A DNA stretch of 64,000 nucleotides from Phascolarctos cinereus (GCF_002099425.1 NW_018343964.1:15737501-15801500); one strand, 5' to 3'. Shown: positions 32,892-43,807, numbered from the stretch's first letter. Made by a program: numbers and translations. Notes: a model not told the origin generated them from the letters alone.

Positions 32892-33106
32892 TAGGGTTCT
32901 TAACCTGGTACCTATGGTACCCCGGGGTATATATAAATAGATTTCAGGGAGTCTGTGAATTTATTTCTTTAATATTTTGATAACTGTATTCCAATAAAAC
33001 TGTCTTCCTTTGTAATCATATGTGCTTAATTTTATGCATTTAAAAACATTTTTCTGTGAAGGGGTACAAAATGGTTTGTACAAACAAAAATGGTTAATAA
33101 TTCCTC
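32892..33106 (-). mobile_element. hAT-type MITE (family 2), reverse copy
   Basis: Left end agggttcttaacctggtacc and right end tggttaataattcctcg form the inverted terminal repeat. The interior (ataactgtattccaataaaa, cctttgtaatcatatgtgct) is the reverse complement of the copy at 4455-4658. Confidence 0.78.
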
Positions 33107-33254
33107 GCCTAGCTTTTCCAACAGATCTTTAGGTTTTAGATGGACCTTTTTCTTGTGCTTTCATTTTGTTTATTGGTAATATTTTCATTTCTTCCTTTCT
33201 TTTCTTGATGTTAAGAGTTAGTCAAAATGATATGGAAATGGAACTGGAATTGGG

Positions 33255-33540
33255 CCTGTCCTTCAAGGCTCATTCTGAGGCTTAGTTTCTTCATGAAGGG
33301 TTCCCTCACCACCTTGGCCTTTAATGTCCTATAACCACTATGACAATCACATATTTTGGCATTTACTTATATGCTGTCAATATGTCTATATTTGCATGTC
33401 TTTTTTTTCTAATAAGACTCTGTTCCTTAGGGTTTAGGGCCATTTCTTATGATTATTTTATTTTCCCTATCAATACCTGTCCATATGTGGAATACATAAT
33501 AGGTATTCAAGAAATATTTGCTGAGTTGAATAAAAATTGT
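33255..33540 (+). repeat. L2 LINE 3' end, old
   Basis: ccttcaaggctcattctgag, gaagggttccctcaccacct, aatacataataggtattcaa, gaaatatttgctgagttgaa. Closest in style to the old mammalian L2. Confidence 0.8.
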
Positions 33541-33840
33541 ATAGTACTACCAAAGTGTGGCTTTATGTGTACCCCACATATTTAACATGGTTCACATCTC
33601 TTCTGGCTTTACTCCTAACATTTTGTACTTTTCTATAATATCCTAGGAGCCTTCTTAGCCTGGAAGGTGCCCCTGTAGCCTCCTTTTCTTATTGGCTTGT
33701 TCCTCCATTTGAGTCAAAGTCCAAGCCAGCCATGCTTACTTACACTTTCACTTCCCTCCTGGCTCTACTCCTGACTCTCAGGACATCTCCATTATGCCAG
33801 TGCAAGGACCTTCTCTCCTCTTCTCTCCGCTCCATTCGCC

Positions 33841-34145
33841 TCTATCCCCTCTCCTCTCCTCTCCTCCCCATCCCTCCACTCCCCTCCCCTCCCCTCCCCT
33901 CCCCTCCCCTCCCTTCCCCTCCCTCTCCTCCCCTCCCCTCCCCTCCCCTCTCTTTTTCCCTTTCCTCACCTACCTTCCCCTCTCCTCTCCCTTCCCCCCT
34001 CCCCTCCCCTCCCCTTTCCTTCCCATCCCTCCTCACCTCTCCTTTGCTCTGCTTTCCTCTGCTCTCCCCTCCTGTCCTCTCCATTCTCTCTGTCTGTCTG
34101 TCTCTCTGTCTCTGTCTCTCTGTCTCTGTCTCTCTTCCTCCCTCC
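33841..34145. repeat. (CCCCT)n / (TCTG)n polypyrimidine tract
   Basis: Roughly 300 bases of C and T on the plus strand, first CTCCC pentamers and later CTGTCT units. It explains the Ser/Pro/Leu- and Gly/Arg/Glu-rich frames on both strands, which are artefacts. Confidence 0.96.
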
Positions 34146-34154
34146 CTCTCTTTT

Positions 34155-34290
34155 CAGCTCCCTTTTATGTGATGCCTTCCCCTATTACAATGCAAGTTCT
34201 CAGAAGTCAGGGATTGTCTTTCTTTTTGCTTGTTTTTGTTTTCTTAATGCATGACACAATATCTAGCACAAATTAAGTGCTTAAAAACTG
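34155..34290 (+). repeat. L2 LINE 3' end
   Basis: ttctcagaagtcagggattg, atgcatgacacaatatctag, cacaaattaagtgcttaaaa. Confidence 0.8.
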
Positions 34291-34324
34291 CTCTATCTAT
34301 CTATCTTCAGAGACAACATGTTCT

Positions 34325-34402
34325 AGTGAATAAATGAATGAAAACTCATGTGTATTTTCTATGTGCCAAGCATTCTGCTAAGTGTGGGGGATATAAATAC
34401 AA
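34325..34402 (-). repeat. L2 3' end, short
   Basis: gaataaatgaatgaaaactc, then tctatgtgccaagcattctg and gggggatataaatacaa. Confidence 0.8.
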
Positions 34403-34404
34403 GT

Positions 34405-34562
34405 GGAAAGAACACTGGGATCAAAGTTGGGAGATCACTTTTGAAATCTTGGCATGGTTGCAAACTAGCCATATGACCTTGGACAAATCATTCTACTCCT
34501 TTAAACCTTGATTCCATCATCTGTAAAATGAAGGACTAGGTTAAATGATCTCTTAATGATTT
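34405..34562 (+). repeat. MIR3-like SINE
   Basis: gaacactgggatcaaagttg, agccatatgaccttggacaa, gaaggactaggttaaatgat. Confidence 0.8.
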
Positions 34563-34899
34563 TTCATTTAAAAAAATAGCATATTGCTGATGAGGCCACC
34601 ATAAGACTAGGGTGCCAACACAGGATCCCGATATTCTGTTTTCAGTTGGCAGAAAACATTCTTTGGTCTTGAGCATCATTATTAGCTCTTTCCTTTCAGA
34701 TATTTTTAGTACCTTTAACTTTGATGGTCTTCCAGTCTTAGAATTTTAAGATATCTTTCAAATTTCCAATAACAAATCAGAGATTTTTCCATGGATATTT
34801 TATGGGTGCTCCTTTACAAAGGACCATTTAAATGAATTGGTAATATGGTTTTCTTTAGAGTGACACATGCTTTTATTTCCCTACCTAGTATAACCTGCT
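34563..34899. other. Unassigned DNA
   Basis: No repeat or gene recognised. Confidence 0.5.
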
Positions 34900-35455
34900 T
34901 CTGGGGTAGAGGGACCCAGGGGAAGGGGTCTGCCAGCGAGACATATAATGAGCAGAACTCCTAAGCTCTTCATTACCTCCCCAGATAGGTAGGAGAACCA
35001 AAAGAGAAGGGTGTCATGAAAACCCAGAGAGAAGAGAACATCTAGGTCAGCAATGTGAAATTCTGCAAAGGAGACGAGGAAAATGAACACTGAAAAGAGG
35101 ACATCAGATTTGGCAATTTAGAGATCATTGTTAATTTTGAGGAGAGCTGTTTGAGTTGAATGGTGAGGTCAGAAGCAAGACTGGTGAGGATTGAGGAATG
35201 AGTGAGAGAGAAAATAGAGAATGAATGTAGAGGGCTTTTTCTAGGAGTTTGACTGAGAAAGAGAGAAGAGATGATATAGGATGATAGTTTGAGGGGATGA
35301 GAGAGAGAGAAAGAGGAGAGGAGAGGATGAATTGCTGAAAAATGTGGGAGGGTTAAGATTGAGGGCACATATAGAAGGGTAAATCTTAACAAGGAGAATT
35401 ACTTCATTGTAAGAAGCTGGAGCAAAGAAGGAGAGAGGGGAATCATATGAAACTC
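34900..35455 (-). repeat. L2 LINE coding-region fragment
   Basis: agataggtaggagaaccaaa, agatttggcaatttagagat, gaggagagctgtttgagttg, aggagtttgactgagaaaga. It is collinear with the L2 at 48168. Confidence 0.88.
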
Positions 35456-35484
35456 TTCTGAGCAACAGTCATCACTAACTCTCT

Positions 35485-35995
35485 GCTCTTCCTTTTCACC
35501 TGGATGTTCTATAGGCATCTCAAACTTATCAAGTCCAAAATGAAGTTTATTATCTTTTCCCATAAACTGATCCATTTCCTAACTTCTCTCTTTCTGTCCA
35601 TGGCACCACCATTCCTCTAGTTCCTGAGGTCTGCAATCTTGGAATCATTCTTAAATCTTTATTTTTCCTCACCCCCATAGGCAGTCAGTTGCAAAGTTAT
35701 GTCAATTCTATCTCCATATCATTTCTCACATCTGTCCCCTTTAGACGACCCTTTTACCTGAATTTTTGCTGTAGCCTCCTAATTGGTTTTCTTGCATTCC
35801 ACCTCTACCTCCTGTAATCCATTCTTCAAATAGTTGCCAAATGATCTGACCTAATCACTCATCTACTCAAGAAGCTCCAACGGCTTCTAGTTGCCTCTAG
35901 GATAAGTTACAAACCCCTCTGCCTCCTATAGCCTCATATAATCTATCCATACTTATTTCTTGTTTTCTAACCCCATGAACTCCATGTTCCAACCA
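35485..35995 (+). repeat. L2 LINE coding-region fragment, opposite strand
   Basis: catctcaaacttatcaagtc, atggcaccaccattcctcta, aggtctgcaatcttggaatc, gtagcctcctaattggtttt, taatcactcatctactcaag. Sense L2, with the decayed C-terminal coding part. It lies 30 bases from the minus-strand L2. Confidence 0.88.
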
Positions 35996-36019
35996 CTTAC
36001 TTGAATTTAATTGATCTTA

Positions 36020-36360
36020 TCAGGGCAGAATAAAACAGGACTATCACCTCAACTTTCTGGATGTTCTACAACTCTTAATTTTGTTCAAAATGGTATTACT
36101 TTTTCTGACTATTATGTATTATACTATTGGCTCATATGGAGCCTGAAGAACACTAGGATCCTTTTTTTAGTTGTACTGTTTTCTAGCAATGCTTCCCCTC
36201 CCTGTTCCACCATTCACCATTTTGTATAGATTGTAAAATAGAATATTGGATAGATTCTTTTTGCAGTACAATTTCCTTATTACTGAATTCAGCAACTTGG
36301 CACTTGAGATATGTCTCAAGGTCGATCCTTAACTGACTCTCTGTTGGCAACCTTATTCTG
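36020..36360 (+). repeat. CR1/L3 LINE fragment
   Basis: ataaaacaggactatcacct, attggctcatatggagcctg, ttgtactgttttctagcaat, gaattcagcaacttggcact. These match the CR1 order gtgggactatcacctccctc, ttggctcatgttgagcttgc, tactgttgctaagcca, and so on. Confidence 0.75.
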
Positions 36361-37424
36361 TTATACATTAGGAGTCTGATTGATTCCTGCCACTTGAGGG
36401 TAGACTCATTCATCTGCATTTGCTGAGGCCCTATCAATAAAGCCAACACTTACAGAACTATTGGGACCATTCTCTGATTTCATCTAATATTCCCTTGGCA
36501 TTTCTTTACAATGTTAGTGTAGGGGCATGCATTTTTTTAAAGGTGCCTTATGACTTCTCTCCCTCATTCCTATTCCTTTTTCTAAGTAGGAGGTATGCAT
36601 TCTCTTTCAAAGGGATGAGTATTCAGAGAGATTAGAAAATTTGTCATTTAAATACCCCTGTATATCTGACAAAAAGAGATTGGTTCTTCACGAATAATCT
36701 CTCTCTTAGAAACCTCCATTTCTCCCTTCTTTTGGGATCAGGTTGAAGATTTAGAATATACATATTGATTCAAATATAGGATGCCTCTAAATATAAACTA
36801 TACTCCCCAAATGATCTATTTTTGAAGTAAAGAATTAAAAAAAAACACCACTGATTAGAACATTTAGATTTTATATGCAACCTGACTTTTCAGTCAAGCC
36901 TGGAGTATTTTGCATGACATTTTCTTAATTGGTAGAGAGACCACTGACATGACTGTGTATGACTGCATGAGGTGGCATGAGACCTTTGGATTGAGAGACA
37001 TTCTTCATTATTTCTAGAGTGATCTTCATGGTTTCAGACTGTTTTCATGACTAACTTTTGACTGACTCTCGGGAAGAGAAAGAGAAAGAGAAAGACTTTC
37101 TTATAGACTTGTAGAGGAAGCTAACTCCTCAACATGACCTTGATTTTCAGATTGCTTCCCTAAAGACTTTGGGGCATTTCCCTTTAGATGAGACCAGGGT
37201 CTCTTATGATTGAGCAACCTCTCATCTCATTCCTATATTACGAGCTTATTCACTCTTGTGTATTTTTGGATATATTCTCATCTGTAGAACTTCTCCAATT
37301 TCTGTTTGCTATTTGCTTGAATAAATGTTTATTTGCTATTCATTACTTGTGGTGATCTTTTGAGTAACCAGTGTTTGGCAGGAAGAGGCCAAGCCTGTGC
37401 TTCTAAACATTAGATACTTTAACC
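36361..37424. other. Unassigned DNA, possibly containing an old LTR
   Basis: The sequence around 37315-37390 (gaataaatgtttatttgcta, then ttgtggtgatcttttgagta) has the look of an LTR polyadenylation region, but no boundaries or target duplication could be set. A (GAGAAA)n short run lies at 37075-37095. Confidence 0.35.
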
Positions 37425-37613
37425 CCGGGGTGGGGAACCTGTGGCCTTCTAGGTCTGTGGGTGTGGCCTTTTGACTGAGTCCAAGTTTTACAGATCAAAT
37501 CCTTTTTTCAGGGGATTTGTTCTGTGAAGTTTGGATTCAGTCAAAGGGCCACACTTGAGGACTTAGAAGGCCACATGTGGCCTTGAGGCTGCTGGTTCAC
37601 CACCGCTCCTCTG
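37425..37613. mobile_element. Palindromic hAT-type MITE (family 1)
   Basis: Left ccggggtggggaacctgtgg, right ctgctggttcaccaccgctc. Inner arm gaaggccacatgtggccttg and centre atccttttttcaggggattt show the same inverted structure as the copy at 3576. Confidence 0.78.
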
Positions 37614-38199
37614 ACCCCTTAAGAGACAATGGCTTTTTGTTCTGAACTGATGTTACCCTTAGAGTAGCATTATTCAGGGAAGATAGATATAATTCTAGTC
37701 TGGTACTCTTTTCTCAGATATTGGAGAACAAAGTGACCAGAATCATGACTCTTTCTCCTGATCCCCTTCAGGCAGGAATTGAAGTATCCTTTAGTGAAGA
37801 GTGTGTAAGTTTCCAGGAATATCTATTACTACCTCTTTCAAGCTGCCTGTCCATATTTTAGACAACCCGTGTGGATGTACATAATCTATGTGGTAGGTAA
37901 TAGATATGTTTATAAGACAGCCTTGAGAAAATCAAGTGTGGCCTATTTTGAGACCAGCACAGTACATACATGAGTAGTTCTCTGCTCATATATTCCTTCC
38001 CTCTTCCCTCCACAGAGAACTATTCTTTAGAACAAATAACCCCTCTCAGTATATCTACCAAATCTAATAGCATCTGAATTGTTCTACACTTATAGCTTCC
38101 CACTTCTACAAAGGAGGGAAAGATGTTCATTTTCTCATCTCTTCTTTGAGGCCAAGCTTGGTCTTTATACTTACATATGGTTCACTCTCTCTGTGCCAC
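37614..38199. other. Unassigned DNA
   Basis: No repeat or coding signature recognised. Confidence 0.5.
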
Positions 38200-38456
38200 C
38201 CCTCCTTCTCTTGCTCCTCTTCTCTTCTTCCTCCCCTTCCTTCTCTTCTTTCTCTTTCTCTTCCTTCTTTTTTTGCTCTTTCCCTTCTTCCTCCTTCTCC
38301 TTCCCTTCCTCTTCTTTCTCCTCTTTTTCTTTCTTCCCCCTCCTCTTCTTCCTTCCTTTTGTCCTTCTCTTCTTCCTCTTCTTCCTTTTCTTCCTTTCCC
38401 CTTTTTCTTTTTCCTTTTCCTCCTCCTCCTTTTCTTTCTCCTCCTCCTTCTTGTAA
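38200..38456. repeat. TTCC/TCTTC-rich polypyrimidine tract
   Basis: Almost pure C and T on the plus strand over about 250 bases, with mixed TCTTCC, CTCCTT and TTTTCC units. All frames over it are compositional artefacts. Confidence 0.95.
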
Positions 38457-38506
38457 AAGGGCTTCTTGCTCTAATGTGGGTTGGGCTCAATAATCCCAAC
38501 AGTAGG

Positions 38507-38640
38507 TCATAATAACTAGCATTTATATATAGCACATTAAGGTTTACTATAAGCTTTCCTAATTGCTTCTCAAGAGCATAGTTGGTATGGTGGGCCTAAC
38601 ATCACGGAGTGAGTTGGTGGCTTGGTTGGGATCTGAGCTC
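38507..38640 (-). repeat. MIR-like SINE, degenerate
   Basis: gtcataataactagcattta, tagcacattaaggtttacta, ttggttgggatctgagctca. Confidence 0.6.
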
Positions 38641-39557
38641 AGAAGGGAGTCTCCTGAAGGCTCAGCTCATTGCTCAGCTCCCTGACTCCCTAAATAAGGA
38701 TTTTGCTCTCCAAGTTGGATTCCTACTGAGTTCTTTTTCCCTGCTCAAACCCTTCCCCTCCCCCACCCTCCCAACTCACAGTGGCTGGAAAACTGCTGAC
38801 TACCAGTGAGTCAAGCAGCTGTTCTTAAAGTGAGCAGACAGTTTCTATGCCCTCCTGATCAAGTGAGACCTGATGCAGAAGAATAAGTGGTTCATTCAGT
38901 AATAGCTGAGCTGTTTTTATCCAAGGGAGGAATTAAAGTCATACATACAACACTTCTCTGACGGTACTTTCTTTTTCAAAAGATGAATCATCCTCATGCT
39001 CGAACTCAAAGAATTCTAGGGAGGTGCAGTGTGATTTGCAGACCAATTCTGCACAGGAAACTTATTTGGACAGAAGATCAATATCAGTATATGTGTTTTC
39101 TCTGGGGAGGAGGGGGACAAAAAGGACATCTTGTGACCCTAGGGCAGGTCCTCACATTGCTATCTCCCAATTTAACAGGAGGGGCATTTTTTTTTTACAT
39201 AAACTGAACGGTTTTTTCTAAGGCATTAAAATAACTTCTTTATCAAGGTTTTTAAACAGGATTGCAATATTTTTAATAGACTCTAAAAATTCCCCTTTCC
39301 CTTTCTTTTCCCATCTCTCTCTTCCCTCTAATTCCAATTTTGGTAAGCTGTTATTAAGGATCCACATTAAGACTCAAGTTCCAAAGTGATTCTGGATTCT
39401 GAAATGGCTACTTTGTTGGGTAAGAAATTCTGGAGGAATCCTTTGGACTTTGGAGTAGCCAAGAGACAGGAAAGGAGTTTACTTAGCAGTTGCAAGTATT
39501 GTTTTAGCCTTCCAGCTTCTATGGAAGCAGTGAAAGGGTCAAATCTTGCAGAAGGTG
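38641..39557. other. Unassigned DNA
   Basis: No repeat family recognised; frames up to 74 codons look like chance. Confidence 0.5.
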
Positions 39558-39686
39558 TTAAGTGCTAGATTTGGACTCAGGACATTCAGTTCAAATTATG
39601 GCCCTGCTGTTTTTTAATCTTGTGAATTATGGGGCTTTTCTGGTCCTCTGTTTCCTTTACTGTAAAATAAGGGAGGTAGACTAGAT
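39558..39686 (+). repeat. MIR3-like SINE, interrupted by a hAT MITE
   Basis: gtgctagatttggactcagg, tcctctgtttcctttactgt, aaataagggaggtagactag. The SINE stops at gactagat, where the consensus would go on with gacctct. Confidence 0.8.
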
Positions 39687-39868
39687 CAGTGGTGTCAGGC
39701 TCAAATAGAAATGGCGGTCACTAATCCATACATAAGGATTCCTGAAGGTTGTATGTTGACTTAATTTAAAAATGTAATATTATCTCTGTTTTATTGTATT
39801 TCTATTTTAAAAAGAATTTCCCAATTGTGTTTTAGTATGACTTGGCTACATAACATTTGGCATCTTTA
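39687..39868. mobile_element. hAT-type MITE (family 3) with exact 8-bp TSD
   Basis: Begins cagtggtgtcaggctcaaat and ends catttggcatcttta, an imperfect inverted terminal repeat. The 8 bases gactagat lie on both sides (39679-39686 and 39869-39876). An 8-base duplication centred on CTAG is the hAT signature. It is about 180 bases long, so non-autonomous. Confidence 0.85.
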
Positions 39869-39876
39869 GACTAGAT

Positions 39877-39960
39877 CAGGGGTGGGGGGAACTTGTGCCC
39901 TTGAGGCCACATGTGGCCCTCTGGGGCCTTAAGTGTGGTCATTTGACTAATAAGGACCTT
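39877..39960. mobile_element. Partial hAT-type MITE (family 1)
   Basis: caggggtggggggaacttgt, gaggccacatgtggccctct, aagtgtggtcatttgactaa match the left half of the elements at 3576 and 37425. No right half follows. It starts exactly at the base after the second gactagat. Confidence 0.78.
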
Positions 39961-40834
39961 CAGTACATGCAAATAACAGAGATGAACAAAATTAATTCTC
40001 CAAAACAGGAAGCTAACAGATGGCTTGCTGAAGGGAGCGCATACGGGCATTCCACTCTACCTTCAGCCCAGTAGCCTAGGAGCAGAGGTCTCCCCAAGTC
40101 TTTGTCTTCACCTAGTGTCTTGCCCTTCCTCCTATCCCACCTTTGTGCTTCACTAGAAGGTTGGCTCACAAATGTAACTGGGGAGATTGGTTGCTTACTG
40201 TGGGCTGTGCAGTCCTTAGGTGGATCTGTGCTATTTGCTGTGTTTTAAATGGATATGAAACTCCCTCTCTCCAGGGTTCTTCCTCATTCCCTTTCCTATC
40301 AGGAAGGGAGACGTGGAAAAAAATTGGGAAGTGGTGGGGAGGGGAAATTTCTTAAGGCATGATAGCTTGTGGAGAAGTGTGGAACAAAAGCTAGGATTGG
40401 AAGGCTCCTGCTAGGCCTCTGTTGCTCAGTTTATCTGACTACTGGCAGAGGAATTCAGGGCACAGCTTGGACTTCTATGAACCTCTTTTTCAACACCAGC
40501 TTTAGTACAAGTCTTGGATATGATATATTCACAGGAGATGCCATTGAATTCCAGTAAATATGGTGGCCAAGGAATTTGAGCCCAGCAACTAATGTTATAT
40601 GAGAATGATTAGTCTATCAGCCTATCGACGAATACTGGTCTTCCCTTCAGTGATGACAGATTGCAAACTATCCATGCCATCTCGTCCTGGGAGTTACTTG
40701 TGCTCCCAGAGATCTTCCATCCTGCTTTCACGTAGGGACGATAACCAGGCTGGCCACTGGATGTTCTTTGCCCTTGCCACATGACTGACCCCACCTGCTT
40801 TTCCAGCTATAACTCTCCTACTCCCCCTGCCCTT
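39961..40834. other. Unassigned DNA
   Basis: No repeat family recognised. Overlapping frames of 60-70 codons are not convincing. Confidence 0.5.
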
Positions 40835-40896
40835 CTTTGTTTGTGTCTTTAGCACTTAGCACAGTGCCCGGAACATAGGAGGCACTTAACACATGC
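40835..40896 (+). repeat. L2 LINE 3' end running into (TTCC)n
   Basis: gtctttagcacttagcacag, tgcccggaacataggaggca, cttaacacatgcttgtttcc. The tetranucleotide tract starts at the L2 terminus. Confidence 0.88.
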
Positions 40897-41290
40897 TTGT
40901 TTCCTTCTTTCCTCCCTCCCTTCCTCCCTTCCTTCCTCCCCCTCCCTTCCTCCCTTCCTTCCTCCCTCCCTCCCTTCCTTCCTCCCTTCCTCCCTCCCTC
41001 CCTCCCTCCCTTCCTTCCTTCCTTCCTTCCTTCCTTCCTTCCTTCCTTCTTCCTTCCTTCCTTCCTTCCTTCCTTCCTTCCTTCCTTCCTTCCTTCCTTC
41101 CTTCCTTCCTTCCTTCCTTCCTTCCTCCCTTCCTCCCCTCCCTTCCTTCCTTCCTCCCTTCCTCCCTCCTTCCTTCCTTCCTTCCTTCCTTCCTTCCTTC
41201 CTTCCTTCCTTCCTTCCTTCCTTCCTTCCTTCCTTCCTTCCTTCCTTCCTTCCTTCCTTCCTTCCTTCCTTCCTTCCTTCCTTCCTTCCT
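40897..41290. repeat. (TTCC)n microsatellite, about 390 bases
   Basis: TTCC units with CTCCC blocks in the first third, then two long pure TTCC runs (41008-41122 and 41168-41289). Frames of 146-219 codons across it encode only LPSF or EGRK periodicity and are artefacts. Confidence 0.99.
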
Positions 41291-41804
41291 CTTTGGTGAT
41301 AAATTCTTGGGCCATCACAACCCCTGTGAGTGAACTTTGTGGAGAGAAATAGAGCACTCTCTGTTGCAATATTCTTCAGGGAGAGGAATCCTCCTGCCTC
41401 CCTATCACTTCCACCCATTTCTTTAGGAGGCTCCCAATATGAACTCTTTTTTCCACATCTTGCCTCACCCCCCTGAATTTGATTATCCTGAGAAATCTGA
41501 GGTTGCAAATTGGGATATAACTTCTTTCTCTAGGGAAGTACCTAGAATTATAAAACAATAGGTACTTTTCCTTGTCTTTTTTTTTTTTTACTATCCCCTC
41601 CCCCAATTACTAATAGAATCTCATTCTTTCCCTAGGGATTAGACAGACTGGCTCAAATTGCTCTCTCCTCAAATACAAATGCCTCATTTGGCTTCCAGGC
41701 ATCTGAAAATTTCACAGTTCTCGAACTATCTTTGACAGCCCTTCTCCCCTTGCATTTACACCTGCTTTTGACCATGTTGTGATAGCCTCTGCCCTTCTGT
41801 CGAT
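41291..41804. other. Unassigned DNA
   Basis: A T12 run lies at 41579. No repeat recognised. Confidence 0.5.
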
Positions 41805-42345
41805 CAGGTAGTCAGTAAATATTTATTAAGTGCCTACTGGGTGCTAGGCACTGTGTTAAGTGCTGGGAAAACAAATACAAAATCAGCAAGGAGCTTGAAC
41901 TCCAATGGAGGAAGACAAAACACAAAAAGAAACTGAAAAACCAGAGGAGGAGCATGATGGAAAAGTTTGAAGAAGTATAGTCGGTTAGAAAATAAGGAGA
42001 TGGCTGGCATGGGCACCTTTCTTAAATCGGCATTTTAGGAGGAATTCTTTGTTTCGTCTTCTAGTCAGAGGGGCAGAGGGTACTGATGAGGTCTGAGTAC
42101 CAAGGCTGATGTATCTTGTAGAGTGGTGAGGCTCCTGATGTTGAAATTCATGGGAGCATGATGTTAAAGTCCAAAGGGGTACTGCCAGGGGGAAATGGAT
42201 CTAAATTGTCTAGTCTAAGTTCTTTCCTTCTTACTTTAGCTCTTCTCCCATTGGGAGTGCTAAGTGTTCCCTGAACTATGAACAGTTGCCTAGTAGACTG
42301 TGAAGATGGAAGAAGTTGGGGAGCAGCCAAGAGGCAGGTTGAGTG
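41805..42345 (-). repeat. L2-linked repeat, variant 3' region
   Basis: The first 130 bases are an L2 3' end (caggtagtcagtaaatattt, tgctaggcactgtgttaagt, gcaaggagcttgaactccaa). The following 400 bases differ from usual L2 but resemble 7546-7735 (ttctagtcagaggggcagag), suggesting a distinct subfamily. Confidence 0.65.
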
Positions 42346-43807
42346 ATGACTGGTGACTCTCCAAAGGTTTCAAGTCCAGTCACCTCCTATGATCTCCATT
42401 GATAAAGGGGAATAGTAATACAGAAAATCCCTAGTAGTGGATTACCCTGATACTTGAGGTTTAACCTATTTTAGAATACAATATAGGTATCCTTGTATGT
42501 ATAGATAAGCAACTATACTTTTTAAGTTATGTTACACTCAAGATTAGATTAAAATGAATTTTCATTCCCTGAGCCCACATGCATGGAAGAAATGGGAATT
42601 GTTCCAGAAACATGCTATGCAGTAGGGGGATAGCTGTGTTCTTTTGTGTCTGAGATGGGTTGGGAGATTTTGCATACTTTCTGAGTTTGAAAGGCTTAAA
42701 ACAACCTAACAATACAGGAATTTCCCCTGAAGTGGTACATATGTAAGGTGGAAGGGAATTGAAGAGTTTGGTCCAAGGTTTCTGACCCATCTCAATGATA
42801 ATACTTACTTTCAGTTTTAGTAATTCAGTCTGGCCCAAGTGCAGATAACCTGGCTGGCATTCAGCGGGAGCAGTCACTGCACTTGGGCCAGGTTTGGGGT
42901 TGGCCAATTTGCAGTTACAATTTTCCCCTAGGACAGATTTTCTTCGGTAGGAGCCATTTTGGAAACTTCAAGAACTCATTAAACCTTCTATAAAAACTAC
43001 TGATTCATTGTGGTCTTTGGACCCTTATGACCAAAAGAGTCAGTGTAATTTTACTTAAAGAAAGGATTCCGATTTCAAGAGAGTTTAACTTACGGATCTT
43101 TAATTTTTATTCCACGTTACACTTGTAACATGACTTACTGCTGCTCATTTCCACATCTTTTCTTTCACCAATTCAAGAACCCTACCCAAAACTTAACATC
43201 TGTAGGGCTTTAACAGAAGCTTGTGGCCATTAAAACAAAACAAAATGAAAATAATAACCTTTCCAAGAAATTAAGTAAACTCTTGCAGCCTGCAAGCTAT
43301 TCTGAAAAGGAACCACTTTCATGAAAGTGAACTAATGCTACACATTTCACTGAAATGCTAGTTCTCCCAACAAAAGGAGTGCTATGAAAACTGAAATGAT
43401 ATTTAAAGAGCCAGAAAGTGTCCTTGAGGGAGTATTGCTTTGTCAATCAAATTCTGGATTGAAAAGTGAAATTTGCGTGATCCAGGTGATGCAGCAGAAA
43501 GGTATCAGACTACCAGGGGAAGAAGGAATTGGAGAAAGGAGGAGAGGTAGTATGTCCATTAATGAGGCAAACCTTGGCCTGTATAGGTTGCCTAGTTGTT
43601 TTATTCGTTGTTTGTTTATTTTTAGATGTTATGTATCTATATGTGAGGTTAAGGGTGGGATGGGGAGGTGGGGCAGAGGAAGTACATTGCCTTCTTTTTC
43701 CTAGAAGGGGAAAAAAGTGACCTATAGGTGAAGGGAAAAAATTATTTATTGTGAATGCTCCTCTGTCTAACTAAAGAAGTTATTTTAGTGATTGTAAACT
43801 GAGGAAA
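42346..43807. other. Unassigned DNA containing a perfect inverted repeat
   Basis: About 1.4 kb in which I recognise no repeat family. It includes a 126-codon minus frame (42527-42907) and a 106-codon plus frame (43384-43704), neither with a recognisable domain. Confidence 0.5.
42830..42891. other. Perfect 15-bp inverted repeat, 32-base loop
   Basis: ctggcccaagtgcag at 42830-42844 is exactly complementary to ctgcacttgggccag at 42877-42891. One or two wobble pairs extend the outer end. It could form a hairpin in RNA or DNA. It lies outside any recognised repeat. No function is claimed. Confidence 0.85.

Noticed and set aside
33732-34276. Pro/Ser/Leu-rich frames up to 160 codons
   Set aside because: Translation of the CCCCT/TCTG tract; the 3' end of the frame lies in an L2 tail.
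40818-41508. Open frames of 146-219 codons on both strands
   Set aside because: They are the (TTCC)n tract read in different frames (LPSF or EGRK periodicity). Such frames carry no information on coding.
42527-42907. 126-codon minus-strand frame as a gene
   Set aside because: No recognisable domain, no splice or promoter context; contains the inverted repeat. Chance is more likely.
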